From an uncultured Kordia sp. (GTDB lineage: Bacteria > Bacteroidota > Bacteroidia > Flavobacteriales > Flavobacteriaceae): DNA of 64,000 nucleotides. Positions 56,501 through 64,000 of the stretch are shown here, one piece after another. The stretch is from positions 124,001-188,000 of the forward strand of contig NZ_CANLEA010000010.1 of the NCBI RefSeq assembly GCF_947489565.1. Reading direction: 5' to 3'. A program made the translations under genes and the position numbers. Within the stretch, counting starts at the first letter, position 1, and each line of letters opens with the position of its first letter. The notes under the pieces were generated by a model. That model was not told the origin of the DNA. It worked only from the letters and a program-made list of their open reading frames with translations, and did not search any database.

Positions 56501-58874
56501 ACGAAATCGTATTGTTTCCCGTAATTGCTATCGTTCCTGCTCCACTGTTATCTACTGTATGTGTGATCGTATCTAGTGTTGTATTTGATGTTACTGCGAT
56601 TCCATCTGTATCATTTCCGCCATCAAAATTGATAGCTGTCGTAAAAAGACCTCCATTCAAATCGATATTTAGCTTATCATTTCCGTTTCCTGTATTGATA
56701 TTGATTGCTCCAGTAACAGAAGCAATTGAAACCAATACATCATTTCCGTCTTGTATTGCTCCTTGTCCTGCTATCAATGGCTTGCTTGCGTCATTCAAAC
56801 GATAATTAGCTCCGTCAATCACGATAGTTAAATCATCATTTTCAGCCGCTATTCCTGTAAATACCATATTTCCTTCATCTACAAATACATTTGGGTTTGC
56901 CAATCCTGAACTCAATACGACATCATTACCATCTCCTTGATTGTAGAATATGCTCCAATTTTTTCCATTGTTACCATTTATAGTAGCTCCTTGCGGCAAT
57001 CCGTTAAATGTTCCAACGATTGGATCGGTTCCGTCATTATCAATAATTGTTAATGCAACTACTTCTTGAGGAAAATCTCCACTTTGATCTGTCAAATTGA
57101 ACGTTGCATTCGTTAAGTTTACAGCACCATTTACTTTTAACTGATCATATTCAGTCCCAAAATTGGTAAAATTATCCACTCCTATTTCCAAAACATCACT
57201 GGAATCCATAACCAGATTACTGTTCATTATCACTTGACCTAAAGATTGTCCAGGTGCTAAAACACCGTTAATGATGGTGTTATTTGTATTAAATTGTGAT
57301 TGTGTAGCAACTCCATTTGGTGTATTTATATATCCAGTATTCGCTGTTAGATGTATACCATTATTGGCTGACAGACTTGCATTTGTTGATGATATGTTTA
57401 TTGCTGAAGCTGTAGCTACATTACTTGTTCCTTGCAGCAGTATACTTCCAGAACCTATAGCCTGAATAGCGCCTTTTATATCAATTCCTAAATATCCTGT
57501 ACCAGTAATATCTACATTTCCAGCGGTATTGGTTCTAATATTTCCCGATATCATGGAAACACCAATATTAGAAGTATTTCCTGTATTTCTTCCCGTTCCA
57601 TTGATGGTAATCTGTCCGGCAAGGCTTTGAATATTTGTAGAATTTCCCATACGAACACCATTAAAATTTGCCAATCCATTATCAACACCACTTCCCGTAA
57701 TGGTAACATCGCCAAATTCAGTAATAATACTACTACCTTCCATATTGAAACCATTTAATGAAGCCTGATTGATTATATTTCTAGCTGCGTATGTGGTTGC
57801 TATAATGTTGATATCTTGCGTTCCTGAAGTTTGAATTTGAGCAGCATTCATATACAATCCGCCAACATCCGTATTTATTCCATCAATTGCCGGCACCACT
57901 GTTCCTGCATTCATAGTCACACTTCCTCCAACTGCCCTTAACGCGGCTGATTCTATAGTAGTTGTATTTGTACTTGTGGTTGTAATGGATCTTGCGGTAA
58001 CATCTTTTGAGAAATGAATGTTATGGCTGGTTAGATTGAGATTACCATTCCCTAAGTCAATTGAATTGTTTGGAAAACGAATTTCATCAACACCATCACT
58101 ATTCACAATCAAATCAGCATTAGAACTTATTGATAATCCTCTAACTTCTAAAATATCATCGCCGAAACCTGTTAAGTTGATCGTTAAAGAGTTCGTTGGA
58201 TTGGTAAAATCGACCATTTCTGCCAGACTGGAATTAATACGATTTGTAGAAGAAGTAGCGCCAGGTTCTAACGTAATTGTCTCAACACTTCCTTGATTTC
58301 CAGTAAATGTGAACACTCTATCACTGGCATTTAAATTATCGGTTATTGGTTCAAGACCTTTATAATGTATCGTACTATTTCCTGTAACATTAATGAATCC
58401 GTCATGAGCATTGATAAATGTATGTGTAACGGTATCGTAATTTTGATTTTCGTTACCTAAAAGTATCATATCATCTCCTGTAGAAGTATTTTGATTTCCT
58501 CCATTATAAATGATTGGAATCTTAATATTTCCATTGGAAAGATTGACCGTAAATGTGTCGTCTCCGTTTTCTGTGTTTATTAGAATTTTTCCCGTAATTA
58601 AATGCATTGGCACTAATACAGCGTTTCCATCTTGTTTAATTTTATTTCCTGCTGCCAATGTTATAGCTGCGTTGCTAAGACGATAGTTTGCCCCTTCTAT
58701 GACAATACTTATATCATCGTCGACACCAATAGTATCTGTATATATTAGATTTCCTTGCTCATCTATTTTTACAGGATTTTTACTTTGTATAGTTTCAGAA
58801 TCATTAGCAATACTCACATTACTAAAAAATATACAGGATAGATACAGAAGACTGTATGGAAAAAAAGTTTTCAT
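50541..58874 (-). CDS. Giant modular surface protein (2777 residues), beta-helix/cadherin-like repeats
   Basis: The signal peptide (MKTFFPYSLLYLSCIFFSN) is followed by four long modules starting near residues 33, 660, 1315 and 1960. Each begins with a GN[ML]VF and ITIVIDGANYRLSDA-type segment, continues with NINTGNGND repeats and TITHTV, then G-rich beta-helix strands (INTSGTGNISLTGTG), and ends with APGQSPGQ and VDQSGDFP segments. The C-terminal region from about 2520 (MRDDLRVAGIIPTTSPY ... VIRHRNHLGVMSN) is a domain I recognise from many flavobacterial surface proteins, and it ends WAGNVNGD and QEQLPSSLN. Predicted right-handed beta-helix adhesin or matrix protein; secretion may be through T9SS. 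Its ligand is unknown. Confidence 0.85.
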   Translation of the reverse strand: MKTFFPYSLLYLSCIFFSNVSIANDSETIQSKNPVKIDEQGNLIYTDTIGVDDDISIVIEGANYRLSNAAITLAAGNKIKQDGNAVLVPMHLITGKILINTENGDDTFTVNLSNGNIKIPIIYNGGNQNTSTGDDMILLGNENQNYDTVTHTFINAHDGFINVTGNSTIHYKGLEPITDNLNASDRVFTFTGNQGSVETITLEPGATSSTNRINSSLAEMVDFTNPTNSLTINLTGFGDDILEVRGLSISSNADLIVNSDGVDEIRFPNNSIDLGNGNLNLTSHNIHFSKDVTARSITTTSTNTTTIESAALRAVGGSVTMNAGTVVPAIDGINTDVGGLYMNAAQIQTSGTQDINIIATTYAARNIINQASLNGFNMEGSSIITEFGDVTITGSGVDNGLANFNGVRMGNSTNIQSLAGQITINGTGRNTGNTSNIGVSMISGNIRTNTAGNVDITGTGYLGIDIKGAIQAIGSGSILLQGTSNVATASAINISSTNASLSANNGIHLTANTGYINTPNGVATQSQFNTNNTIINGVLAPGQSLGQVIMNSNLVMDSSDVLEIGVDNFTNFGTEYDQLKVNGAVNLTNATFNLTDQSGDFPQEVVALTIIDNDGTDPIVGTFNGLPQGATINGNNGKNWSIFYNQGDGNDVVLSSGLANPNVFVDEGNMVFTGIAAENDDLTIVIDGANYRLNDASKPLIAGQGAIQDGNDVLVSIASVTGAININTGNGNDKLNIDLNGGLFTTAINFDGGNDTDGIAVTSNTTLDTITHTVDNSGAGTIAITGNNTISYTASTETVEDNLTIDDRIFTVNSNNDIVFEPTGSLGNQVTLNGLVTIAYTNPNSTLTINGSGTGQGFLAINGFAAGFTADLTINRSQDIVRFGFNTTNPIDLGAGNLTVVSKVVLVRTNISTAGLISLVSLDSLYVEGGNIIATGGQNISLIGGTQPTNGTTFTGLEIFQSTVQTTGAGTITLVGTASISNPFAVQSGMTLFEANFLTDTGDIGIMGFGAGIANHSNIGINIFNTTNIQSNSGNINIVGTAGSSLGNANKGIFMFDGTNIQTMGAGTITIEGTGGAGLNSNYGVEIQMNTTINAENGDISITGTAIDTDGIDQIGILMNGAINTSGTGNISLTGTGATANNPAIDIIAENAQIQSGGIITMTGNTGEINTSNGIASQAQLSGINTIINGELAPGQSPGQLIINGNLTMASDDTLEIEVNDFNNVGTDYDQVQVIGSVNLNNANFNFVDQSGDFPQDVIALTIIDNDGTDPIVGTFNGLSEGATITGNNGKNWNIFYNRGDGNDVVLRSEVAPNVFVDAGNMVFTGIAAENNDITIVIDGANYRLSDANNPVMAGQGAVQDGDDVLVSIASVAGAININTGNGNDQLNINMNGGLFTKDINFDGGDDTDGIAISSNATLDTITHTVNSNGAGTVAITGNNVITYTASTETIEDNITADERAFTLNSSNSIQFEPTGSLGNQVTVDGLVTIGYVNPNNTLVINGSGAGEGFVFINGFATGFTADLTINRLQDIVRFGFNTTNPIDLGTGDLIAVARVVLVRTDVSTAGSISLTSLNTLYVDQGDIISSGGQNITLNGGTQPINSNFAGIEIFNATIQTIGAGTITIAGTAFLDSPFTFTSGMTLFGTDILTDTGDINLIGIGATIGSNSNRGINMSIGTNIQSNSGNINIVGTAGNSIGDDNKGILMFDGTYIETMGTGTITIQGTGGEGVNSNYGVEIQMNTTISAENGDVAITGTATDTDGSDQIGIILDGTINTTGTGNISLTGTSPTANDPSIDIISSNAQIQSGGVITMTGNTGEINTPNGVALQAQLTGTNTIINGKLAPGQSPGHLIIDGNLTMTSDDTLEIEVSGFDNPGTEYDQVQVNGAVNLNGVALNLVDSSGSFSSPENLIIINNDADDPIVGTFNGLPNGSAIAGNAKTWYIYYNLAGTNDVLLSTTPPNIRIDGSGNLVFLDPYSLNDNLTIIVEGVNYRMSDAVKPIIAGPGVIQDNNDVLIPIDAVTGVIDINTQFGDDHLSINLNGGNFTDEIHYDGGTENNGLALSGANTYANMVHTLTGTHRGAIDIPGNSTITYEELTQTLTDNLETNDKNFHLDLDDYIVLRSGGTLANQMDVFESTTIDYKNPLNSLTISNIGSGDNTMVMQGFATGFDADLTINATEDDDVRFDTNATNITNGNININSGKLTVDSTGSIITTGSITTFTKSTTTIAGIIQSNGGNISMIAGTEALPGSNSGGIYMQNGRVEAIGSGTILMDGTIYVNAFTDTPINGFWMRDDSRVTTDTGNITVTGNGIDNGNADYRGINLGESSRIESNTGNISLQGTSSNANTQAIRLVSTNIQVQTGGDVNITANTGAINTSNGVPVMSTISAANTTFNGILSPGESSGQVKIDGNFIMGSDDTLKIQVGGFDTAGTDYDQVQVNGAVIISNTTLELDDETNFSPENANTLIIIDNDGTDPVNGTFNGLPNGASISSNGSIWYIYYDQGDGNDVILSSELLGAVTVRPSVFLQGAALNPNVGEEMLMRDDLRVAGIIPTTSPYADTATVDAAVFNTTGVDAIVDWVWVEVRSEANIDLVVAGKSALLQRDGDITDLDGTSPVAFNIASGNYYIVIRHRNHLGVMSNAAIALRSSVTFIDFTNPAASTFGSNAQTNFGIPSGANAMWAGNVNGDAIIQYSGTNPDTPAILSVILNDPGNFLNFPTYAVVGYNVNDVNMNGNAQYSGVAPDTPFILQNVLAHPGNFLNFSTYQIQEQLPSSLN
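53000..56895 (-). repeat. Two adjacent long direct repeats inside the giant gene
   Basis: Modules 2 (about 54945-56895) and 3 (about 53000-54944) are direct copies with a period of about 1.95 kb and strong identity at DNA level, for example ACAAATACATTTGGG near both 56880 and 54935. The modules could exchange by homologous recombination. Confidence 0.75.
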
Positions 58875-58888
58875 GGAAAGCGGTAGTG

Positions 58889-59032
58889 TTAGTTTTTAGA
58901 TTGATCTTTTACTAGTTCTTTTTTTAATTGATCTAATGCGTTCAATCGATCTTTTAGGTGTTCATTTTTCTCTTGAATGATCTTTACCCGATCTTTCATA
59001 AAGAGGTTATTGATGAATCGCCATATAGACAT
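58889..59032 (-). CDS. 47-residue basic/acidic coiled-coil protein upstream of the giant gene
   Basis: Minus-strand ATG at 59032 gives MSIWRFINNLFMKDRVKII..., with a hydrophobic first turn and a charged helix (IIQEKNEHLKDRLNALDQL). The stop is 14 bases before the giant gene's ATG, so the two would be co-transcribed. Small and unrecognised; a cofactor, anchor or regulatory leader peptide is possible, or chance. Heptad-like spacing of Leu/Ile supports a coiled coil. Confidence 0.5.
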   Translation of the reverse strand: MSIWRFINNLFMKDRVKIIQEKNEHLKDRLNALDQLKKELVKDQSKN

Positions 59033-59203
59033 TTAATTGCATTTAGAATTTTGATATCCAAAACTATTTATAAACGCTTGAGAAGAAGATAAAATCGTAT
59101 GCACAAATCATGCACAAGGATAAAAACCTCATGTACAACTCATGTACAATTGAAAAAATAAATATTATAAAAAACTTATTTTCAGATACTTATAAAAATA
59201 TAT

Positions 59204-60961
59204 TTATAATTTTCTAAGAAGTGCATTTAAATCTTCTTCAGGAGAGAGATTTAGCTTTTTTCTGAGTCTCGATCGGCTACGATACACCGATTCCAATGCT
59301 ACATTTTGAAGAATTGCAATTTCATTGTTATCAATATTCAGTCGAATTAATGAACAAAGTTTGACTTCTGTTTTGGTCAAAGTTGGATATTTTTCATGTA
59401 GTTTCTCATAAAAAGCAGTATTTAAAACATCTACTTTATTTTGAAAATCGATTGCAGAATTGTCCACAATCTCTCTATCTAAAATTGCTTTCTCTAACGC
59501 TTTAAAATTAGCATCTTCTTTTACAGAGCTAGATTTCTTTATTTTTTTGATATGTTTTAATAGTTCTTCTCGCCATTTATGGTTTCGAGAGATATTCAAT
59601 GCAAAATCTGAAATGTCCTTTTGTTTATAGTCAATTTCATTCTGTAACATTTTATTTTTAAGCTCACCAAGTTTGACCTGTTCTCTCCTTTTTCGTAATA
59701 AGAAAATAATGATTGCGATAATAATCCCAAATATAGTAGCGATGATTGTAGTGACTTTCCAAAATTTTGTGGAAGCTTCTTCTAAGATTTGTGATTCTTT
59801 AATTTTTTGTATTTCTGTAAACCGAATACTATCAATAACCTTTTGCTGTTCATAAGCATACTTAGCTTCCAATTCGGCAAATTCTTTGACACTTTTTATA
59901 TTCATGTCTTTTATCTGCTGACGTTTATATCCGCGATAGTAAGCAAAAGCACGTTCATGGTTTCCAAGATCAGTATAAGCATTACTGAGCGATAAACATC
60001 GGTTTGCTATATGACCTTCAAGCCCTATTTCAATTAACAAATCAAGTGATTTTTTATAATAAAGAACTGCTTTTTCAGGTTGTTTTAATTTTCGATATGC
60101 ATACCCTAGGTTTTTATAAACCTTTTCTAAACTTATATTGTCATTATTTTCCTTACAAATTTTGCTATTCTCTTTTGAATATGAGATAGCAGTTTGGTAG
60201 TCTTTTTTTATACGTGCGTATCTTGAGAATCTAAAAATTGCAGAGGATTTACCTTTTGAATAGCCTATAGAATCTGCATATTTCAAGGCTTTTTCAGCAT
60301 ATACTTTCCCTTTCTCATGTTGATTATGGGATAAATAATAAGCACTTAAAGCACTTAAATCATTTACATGCTCCTTTGCATTTTTATATTTTTTAGAAGC
60401 ATCAAAAGCCTTATTATAAAATTGGTATCCTTTAACAGTATCCTTTTTATGAAGATACAGTCTTCCCAGAGATCGATAGGTAGTTGACAATGTATATGTT
60501 TCTCCTATACTTTCTTTAATCTTTAGACTTTCTTGTAAAACCTTTAAACTTGAAACAAACTCCGTATCTACTCTATAATAATGCCCTAGTTGATCTAACA
60601 TTAAAGCCTTCTTAAGCAAAAAATAGTTTTTATTTTCAGCTTTTAGCAAATCGCTACTGTCAATAATAGCAATAGCATTTTCAAAATTAGCAATAGATTT
60701 TTGCGGTTTTATTCTTAACTTTTCAAAGCCAGTTTTATACAGTTTTTCAACTTCAACACTATCCTTTTGAGCATTAGATATAATTGTAAAAAAACATAAT
60801 ATGAAAAAGCAAATATGAAATTTGCACACGCTCAGTCTGAGCCATCTAGCGATAGAATTATTTAAAATCAATGGAAGGTAGTTTTCTATTCTTCTCAAAG
60901 ATAGGTAAATTAAAAGAGTAGAATTATGTATAAAAAGAAAAATAATTTTAAAATATTTCAT
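59204..60961 (-). CDS. TPR-LuxR transcriptional regulator (membrane)
   Basis: 585 residues from ATG 60961; a GTG within LSVCKFHICFFILCFFTII would give a neater signal-type start, so the true start is unsure. TPR repeats fill about 60-370 (YRSLGRLYLHKKDTVKGYQF, VYKNLGYAYRKLKQPEKAV). A coiled coil and membrane helix (TIIATIFGIIIAIIIFLL) follow, then a cytosolic C-terminal LuxR-type HTH (LTKTEVKLCSLIRLNIDNNE and ALESVYRSRSRLRKKL). This TPR plus HTH architecture is common in flavobacterial one-component regulators. It lies upstream of the giant gene on the same strand (171-base gap) and may regulate it. Confidence 0.85.
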   Translation of the reverse strand: MKYFKIIFLFIHNSTLLIYLSLRRIENYLPLILNNSIARWLRLSVCKFHICFFILCFFTIISNAQKDSVEVEKLYKTGFEKLRIKPQKSIANFENAIAIIDSSDLLKAENKNYFLLKKALMLDQLGHYYRVDTEFVSSLKVLQESLKIKESIGETYTLSTTYRSLGRLYLHKKDTVKGYQFYNKAFDASKKYKNAKEHVNDLSALSAYYLSHNQHEKGKVYAEKALKYADSIGYSKGKSSAIFRFSRYARIKKDYQTAISYSKENSKICKENNDNISLEKVYKNLGYAYRKLKQPEKAVLYYKKSLDLLIEIGLEGHIANRCLSLSNAYTDLGNHERAFAYYRGYKRQQIKDMNIKSVKEFAELEAKYAYEQQKVIDSIRFTEIQKIKESQILEEASTKFWKVTTIIATIFGIIIAIIIFLLRKRREQVKLGELKNKMLQNEIDYKQKDISDFALNISRNHKWREELLKHIKKIKKSSSVKEDANFKALEKAILDREIVDNSAIDFQNKVDVLNTAFYEKLHEKYPTLTKTEVKLCSLIRLNIDNNEIAILQNVALESVYRSRSRLRKKLNLSPEEDLNALLRKL

Positions 60962-60972
60962 TAAAAATTTAT

Positions 60973-61012
60973 GAGGGCGTTCCCGTAAACGGTCGTGCTA
61001 TACGCTTTTCCT
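60973..61012. repeat. GC-rich intergenic motif, flavobacterial-type repeat
   Basis: GGGCGTTCCC-GTAAAC-GGTCGTGCTATACGC stands out by GC content from its surroundings. I recall similar GGGCGTTxCC...GGTCGGGCTATCCGC repeats in flavobacteria. It contains a small CCG/CGG hairpin. Confidence 0.5.
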
Positions 61013-61136
61013 TTGAAAACTCTAAAATTATATCTGACTGACTTTTAGTTGTTTAATATTTGAAGAGTTGATTACGGACAGTGCAATCGTATTCGTTTGT
61101 GTATTCTTATTTTATTGATTAATACTTTTCAAAAAT

Positions 61137-61392
61137 ATGGATAAATTCTTAATCAGACTATTTTTTGTGAACCAAACAAAAAAAGATTGTATTAAAAATG
61201 TATTGAATAAAGTTCTAGAATTACAACTTGACCCAAGTGATTTTGAGTATAAAGAAGTTAATTATCCAGATGGATCATCACAACAGAATGTAATTTATTG
61301 TTGATACAGATGATTACCCAACTATAGATATTTTTATTTTTAATTACGTCTGGCGGTATTGTGTAAGGCTCACCATAGAAAATCAACTATGA
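61137..61392 (+). pseudogene. Short gene split by a frameshift
   Basis: From ATG 61137 a 55-codon frame reads MDKFLIRLFFVNQTKKDC and ends at TGA 61302-61304. In the next frame the sequence continues as a protein-like stretch (DTDDYPTIDIFIFN ... ENQL) to TGA at 61390-61392. Removing one T near 61299-61302 joins the two into about 85 residues. Either a decayed gene or a sequencing error in a real one. No family is recognised. Confidence 0.5.
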
Positions 61393-61450
61393 TTTCCCGC
61401 CGTAACCGAAAGATCGTAAATTGAATATTATAATTAATCCTTTTTTTGAA

Positions 61451-62011
61451 TTAGTTTTTACCTACTTTAGTCTCAGAAAACCTTCTTAGATAAACAGTTT
61501 CTACTATTCCCTTAGCTTCTCCATTCATAAATTTTACTTGAAGAACCAATTCGTCATTATTAATTTTTTTTACGGTAGCCAATTCTAAAGACGTAAACTC
61601 CATATTTTCTGCCTTACGTGACATAGTATTCATATTTTCATCCCAAGACCATGTACCAGTTTCTCTCCAAGCTGGGAAGCGAATTTTTGGATTTGAATAA
61701 ACTATTTCGTGACTAAAGGTGCCATCATGATTAAATTGAGTAATAATAGCGAGTTCACCATTTTGTATTTGCTCTTTTACTTTCCGTTGAGTTTCAATTG
61801 ATTTTTTTATTGTTTCTTTTACATTTGGTGCGAAACCAATCGAATCATCAAGTGTTAATATAACTTCAACTTGATGCCAACGTCCGTGAAATTTTGAAGA
61901 ATCAACCGACAATATATTATTATTGGTCAGAGATTCATTTTCCACAAATGATTGAGCATTCAAACTCAAATTTATGGTTAAGATTATGATTAATGTATAG
62001 ATATAATTCAA
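61451..62011 (-). CDS. Exported lipocalin-like hypothetical protein
   Basis: 186 residues. The signal peptide (MNYIYTLIIILTINLSLNAQ) is followed by a beta-rich body with FHGRWHQVEVILTLD at the start of the mature domain and GTWSWDENMNT later. The GRW...GTW pattern resembles small lipocalin-like proteins of Bacteroidota. It is not clearly related in sequence to the 7691 gene. Binding partner unknown. Confidence 0.65.
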   Translation of the reverse strand: MNYIYTLIIILTINLSLNAQSFVENESLTNNNILSVDSSKFHGRWHQVEVILTLDDSIGFAPNVKETIKKSIETQRKVKEQIQNGELAIITQFNHDGTFSHEIVYSNPKIRFPAWRETGTWSWDENMNTMSRKAENMEFTSLELATVKKINNDELVLQVKFMNGEAKGIVETVYLRRFSETKVGKN

Positions 62012-62268
62012 TTTGCTTATTGTTTTTTAAATTAATACCAACGATTTGGTTATGAATAATAGTTTAGCCTTTTATAAAACTAAAATCTAAATCGGTCACC
62101 AAATTGATGGCGACCGATTTTCACTTTAAGAGTTTCTTAAAATTTCTGCTAACAATATATTTTCTATTTGATGAAAATTACCAAAAAGTAAAAATCTAGA
62201 AGGTATTTCCATAATAATAAATATTTATCAGATATTTATAACAATCTTAAAAGTATTTATTATTGAGA

Positions 62269-63009
62269 TCATCCAGCATAACCAATGAGCCCTTCTAATA
62301 CATAAGAACCATTAGCTTCATTAGGATTTTGTGTATATAAGTATTTCCCGGTAGATACATTTCTTTTACGATAAATGGGAATATTATAATTGACTCCATT
62401 ATAATAGGTAGGAGTGCCACATAAATATCCTGCAATACCCCATTGAAACCATGGGTTACTTGCACAACTTTGTTGCATACCCCAACATTTCCAACTCCTA
62501 TTGATTAAATCTCCCAATTCGCAAGGATTGGTTGTAAGTAATTTAGCTCCATAATTATTACTATACTGATAGCTATAAAAAAATACCCTTATCGCATTCG
62601 GATAATTTTTTAAAGGTGCCCTCCATGTATGTTCTAAGTGAATATCAGAAACCATTCCATTAGTATTGATTTGAGCTAACAAAAAATGTGCCCCATACCT
62701 TGAATCGTAAAACCTGCTTATATAACCATCTACTGCCATAACGTCACAAGTATAGGTGTAGTTAGTATCATAGCATGGTGTAGGGCAAACTTGCTTTTCG
62801 CTTGCTATTGGTATTTCATTGTCACTATAGTTTTCTGGGGAATCCCATCCCATTTCGTCTAAATATTCCTGAGTCCAAATAGAAGTAGTGAATTTGTTTT
62901 CTGTGATAGAATCTTCTTCGGTAGTTTGACTTTCTTCTTTGTTACAACTAAAAAAAAAACTAATAATTAGAAGTCCAAAGAAAATAGAAAAAAAGTTTGT
63001 TGTTTTCAT
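62269..63009 (-). CDS. Lipoprotein with DUF5648-like C-terminus
   Basis: 246 residues. The lipobox is SFFFSCNK. The C-terminal segment (IPIYRKRNVSTGKYLYTQNPNE followed by LEGLIGYAG) resembles the repeats of DUF5648-type proteins, where the motif precedes EGxxGY. The middle has several Cys (VCPTPCYDTNY, KCWGMQQSC) suggesting disulfides. Exported to the envelope surface; function unknown. Confidence 0.6.
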   Translation of the reverse strand: MKTTNFFSIFFGLLIISFFFSCNKEESQTTEEDSITENKFTTSIWTQEYLDEMGWDSPENYSDNEIPIASEKQVCPTPCYDTNYTYTCDVMAVDGYISRFYDSRYGAHFLLAQINTNGMVSDIHLEHTWRAPLKNYPNAIRVFFYSYQYSNNYGAKLLTTNPCELGDLINRSWKCWGMQQSCASNPWFQWGIAGYLCGTPTYYNGVNYNIPIYRKRNVSTGKYLYTQNPNEANGSYVLEGLIGYAG

Positions 63010-63342
63010 GTTAAATTATTTTTTGGTTACAATCAAAGTAAAGAAGAAAAAAGCTTTTTTTTTAGACGGTAACGAACAAAACTGAAACTATATTTAACAT
63101 ATATTTAGCACCATTTTATTATTTGATAAATCAAAAAATGTAAAAATTATTGAAGGTAAAACCAGCATAAGATTTTAGAAGGTAATCCTTTGGATCATTT
63201 ATATAATACCAATTCTAGATATTTGTTTTGTTCTATAAATAATGTAGAAGATAAAGTACTACGATACTACCTTTTACTCTATAGAAACTAAAAGAAATTG
63301 AGAAGTGGTCACAAATAAAGAAAGTTAATTTAACCACTATTT
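63010..63342. other. Non-coding gap, no feature recognised
   Basis: 333 bases of AT-rich sequence between the DUF5648-like lipoprotein gene and the TetR gene. No hairpin, RNA or convincing promoter was seen. Confidence 0.6.
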
Positions 63343-63888
63343 TTATTTACTTAAGCTATTAAACATCGATTTTAAGTTTGTCAAATAATCTCTTAACCAT
63401 TTCTTATGAATAGTATTTGGATTTATTTGTAAAAAGAAATTATCCAAAGAGAATCCTAGTGTCTTTTTTGCTAGTATTAATGAAGTGTTGAATTCCATCT
63501 CTTTATTCCATACCTCTACAAAAACATCTTCAATAATACTTGTCGTTTTTTGTATACATTTTTTAAATAGAGGATTCTCACTATGTATTTTTAATTGCTT
63601 GTGAAATAACAAATCAATTTTTATAGTTACGAGATATTCTATCAATTCTGGATTGATATTTTTACATTTACTTTCTTCAACAGCAATTATTTTAACTCTT
63701 TCAATGTGGTATTCACAAAGCCTATTGATGAAAATTTCAAGATCAACAAAGTGATGATAAAATGACGATTTACTTTTTCCAACGGTCTTTGCTAATTTTT
63801 CTACAGTCAAATTATGAAATCCAACTAAAGCAACCATTTTATAGCCTTCTGTTAGCCAAGGGAATGTCTTTTTTTTATTTTCCTCCAT
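63343..63888 (-). CDS. TetR/AcrR family transcriptional regulator
   Basis: 181 residues. The N-terminal HTH is in LTVEKLAKTVGKSKSSFYHHF, and the all-helical C-terminal ligand domain follows. It probably represses a nearby operon in response to a small molecule. No efflux or metabolic target lies in the visible window; the gene may regulate itself or genes beyond the right edge. Confidence 0.9.
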   Translation of the reverse strand: MEENKKKTFPWLTEGYKMVALVGFHNLTVEKLAKTVGKSKSSFYHHFVDLEIFINRLCEYHIERVKIIAVEESKCKNINPELIEYLVTIKIDLLFHKQLKIHSENPLFKKCIQKTTSIIEDVFVEVWNKEMEFNTSLILAKKTLGFSLDNFFLQINPNTIHKKWLRDYLTNLKSMFNSLSK

Positions 63889-64000
63889 TATTTTTTTGGA
63901 ATTCCTCTAATATTATTTTAAAACACAGTTATCTTAAAAAAAATAGTACCTAACTGAAAATAAGCTTCTTTAGTTGCCTGTTTTTATACTTTATTAAAGT

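Larger units (their letters stand above)
60962..61450. other. Region without a long intact gene
   Basis: 489 bases between the TPR-LuxR gene and the lipocalin-like gene. It holds the GC-rich motif at 60973-61012 and a frameshifted short gene at 61137-61392. Nothing else was recognised. Confidence 0.6.

Overview
The window is a chromosomal segment of an AT-rich member of the Bacteroidota, almost certainly a Flavobacteriaceae. Signs are the absence of Shine-Dalgarno motifs, promoters of the TTTG / TAnnTTTG type, type IX secretion sorting tails, many Bacteroidota-style lipoproteins, a monomeric NADP isocitrate dehydrogenase and a long GAPDH. A Kordia-like genus is my guess from memory of gene content and cannot be proven here. 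No rRNA, tRNA, IS element, prophage or CRISPR array was seen.

Layout. (1) 1-16101 is an N-glycan / glycoprotein degradation locus: a FucP/GluP-type sugar permease (cut by the window edge), an N4-(beta-GlcNAc)-asparaginase, a GH92 alpha-mannosidase, a GH20 hexosaminidase, and an overlapping operon of CutC, a PNGase F-like amidase and a GH2 beta-mannosidase. A run of seven small, mostly exported hypothetical genes (7231-11395) splits the locus. (2) 16098-21465 holds an orphan TPR sensor kinase (LytS class) and a tandem array of six diverged paralogues of an unrecognised small exported protein. (3) 21462-28213 is mostly housekeeping: LOG-family protein, PrmC, GNAT, pentapeptide protein, then a tight run LEA14-like, RibD, HAD, EamA, YigZ. 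(4) 28214-30395 is a minus-strand accessory block with an unannotated 46-codon double-glycine-leader peptide, an exported hypothetical protein and an acetyltransferase/HTH pair resembling a toxin-antitoxin module. (5) 30537-36919 carries a thioesterase, dnaA, a low-molecular-weight phosphatase, two tandemly duplicated T9SS-sorted sugar dehydrogenase-like proteins and an RsmI-type methyltransferase. (6) 37527-41056 (minus) has a transglycosylase-like protein, a DUF2279 protein, an MltG homologue lacking its catalytic half, a GNAT and DapF. (7) 41329-50274 has a Do-like protease, a long GAPDH, TrmD, ribosomal protein L19, a decayed gene and monomeric IDH. (8) 50541-60961 has a 2777-residue modular repeat surface protein, a 47-residue coiled-coil ORF directly upstream of it, and a TPR-LuxR regulator. 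(9) 61137-63888 has a frameshifted short gene, two exported proteins of unknown role and a TetR regulator.

How the parts may work together: the N-glycan enzymes together cover release (PNGase F-like), trimming (GH92, GH20, GH2), asparagine-linkage cleavage and sugar uptake, consistent with feeding on glycoproteins. The features most worth follow-up are the six-paralogue array beside an orphan kinase, the double-glycine peptide, the GNAT/HTH pair, the truncated MltG, and the giant repeat protein with its small upstream ORF and putative regulator.
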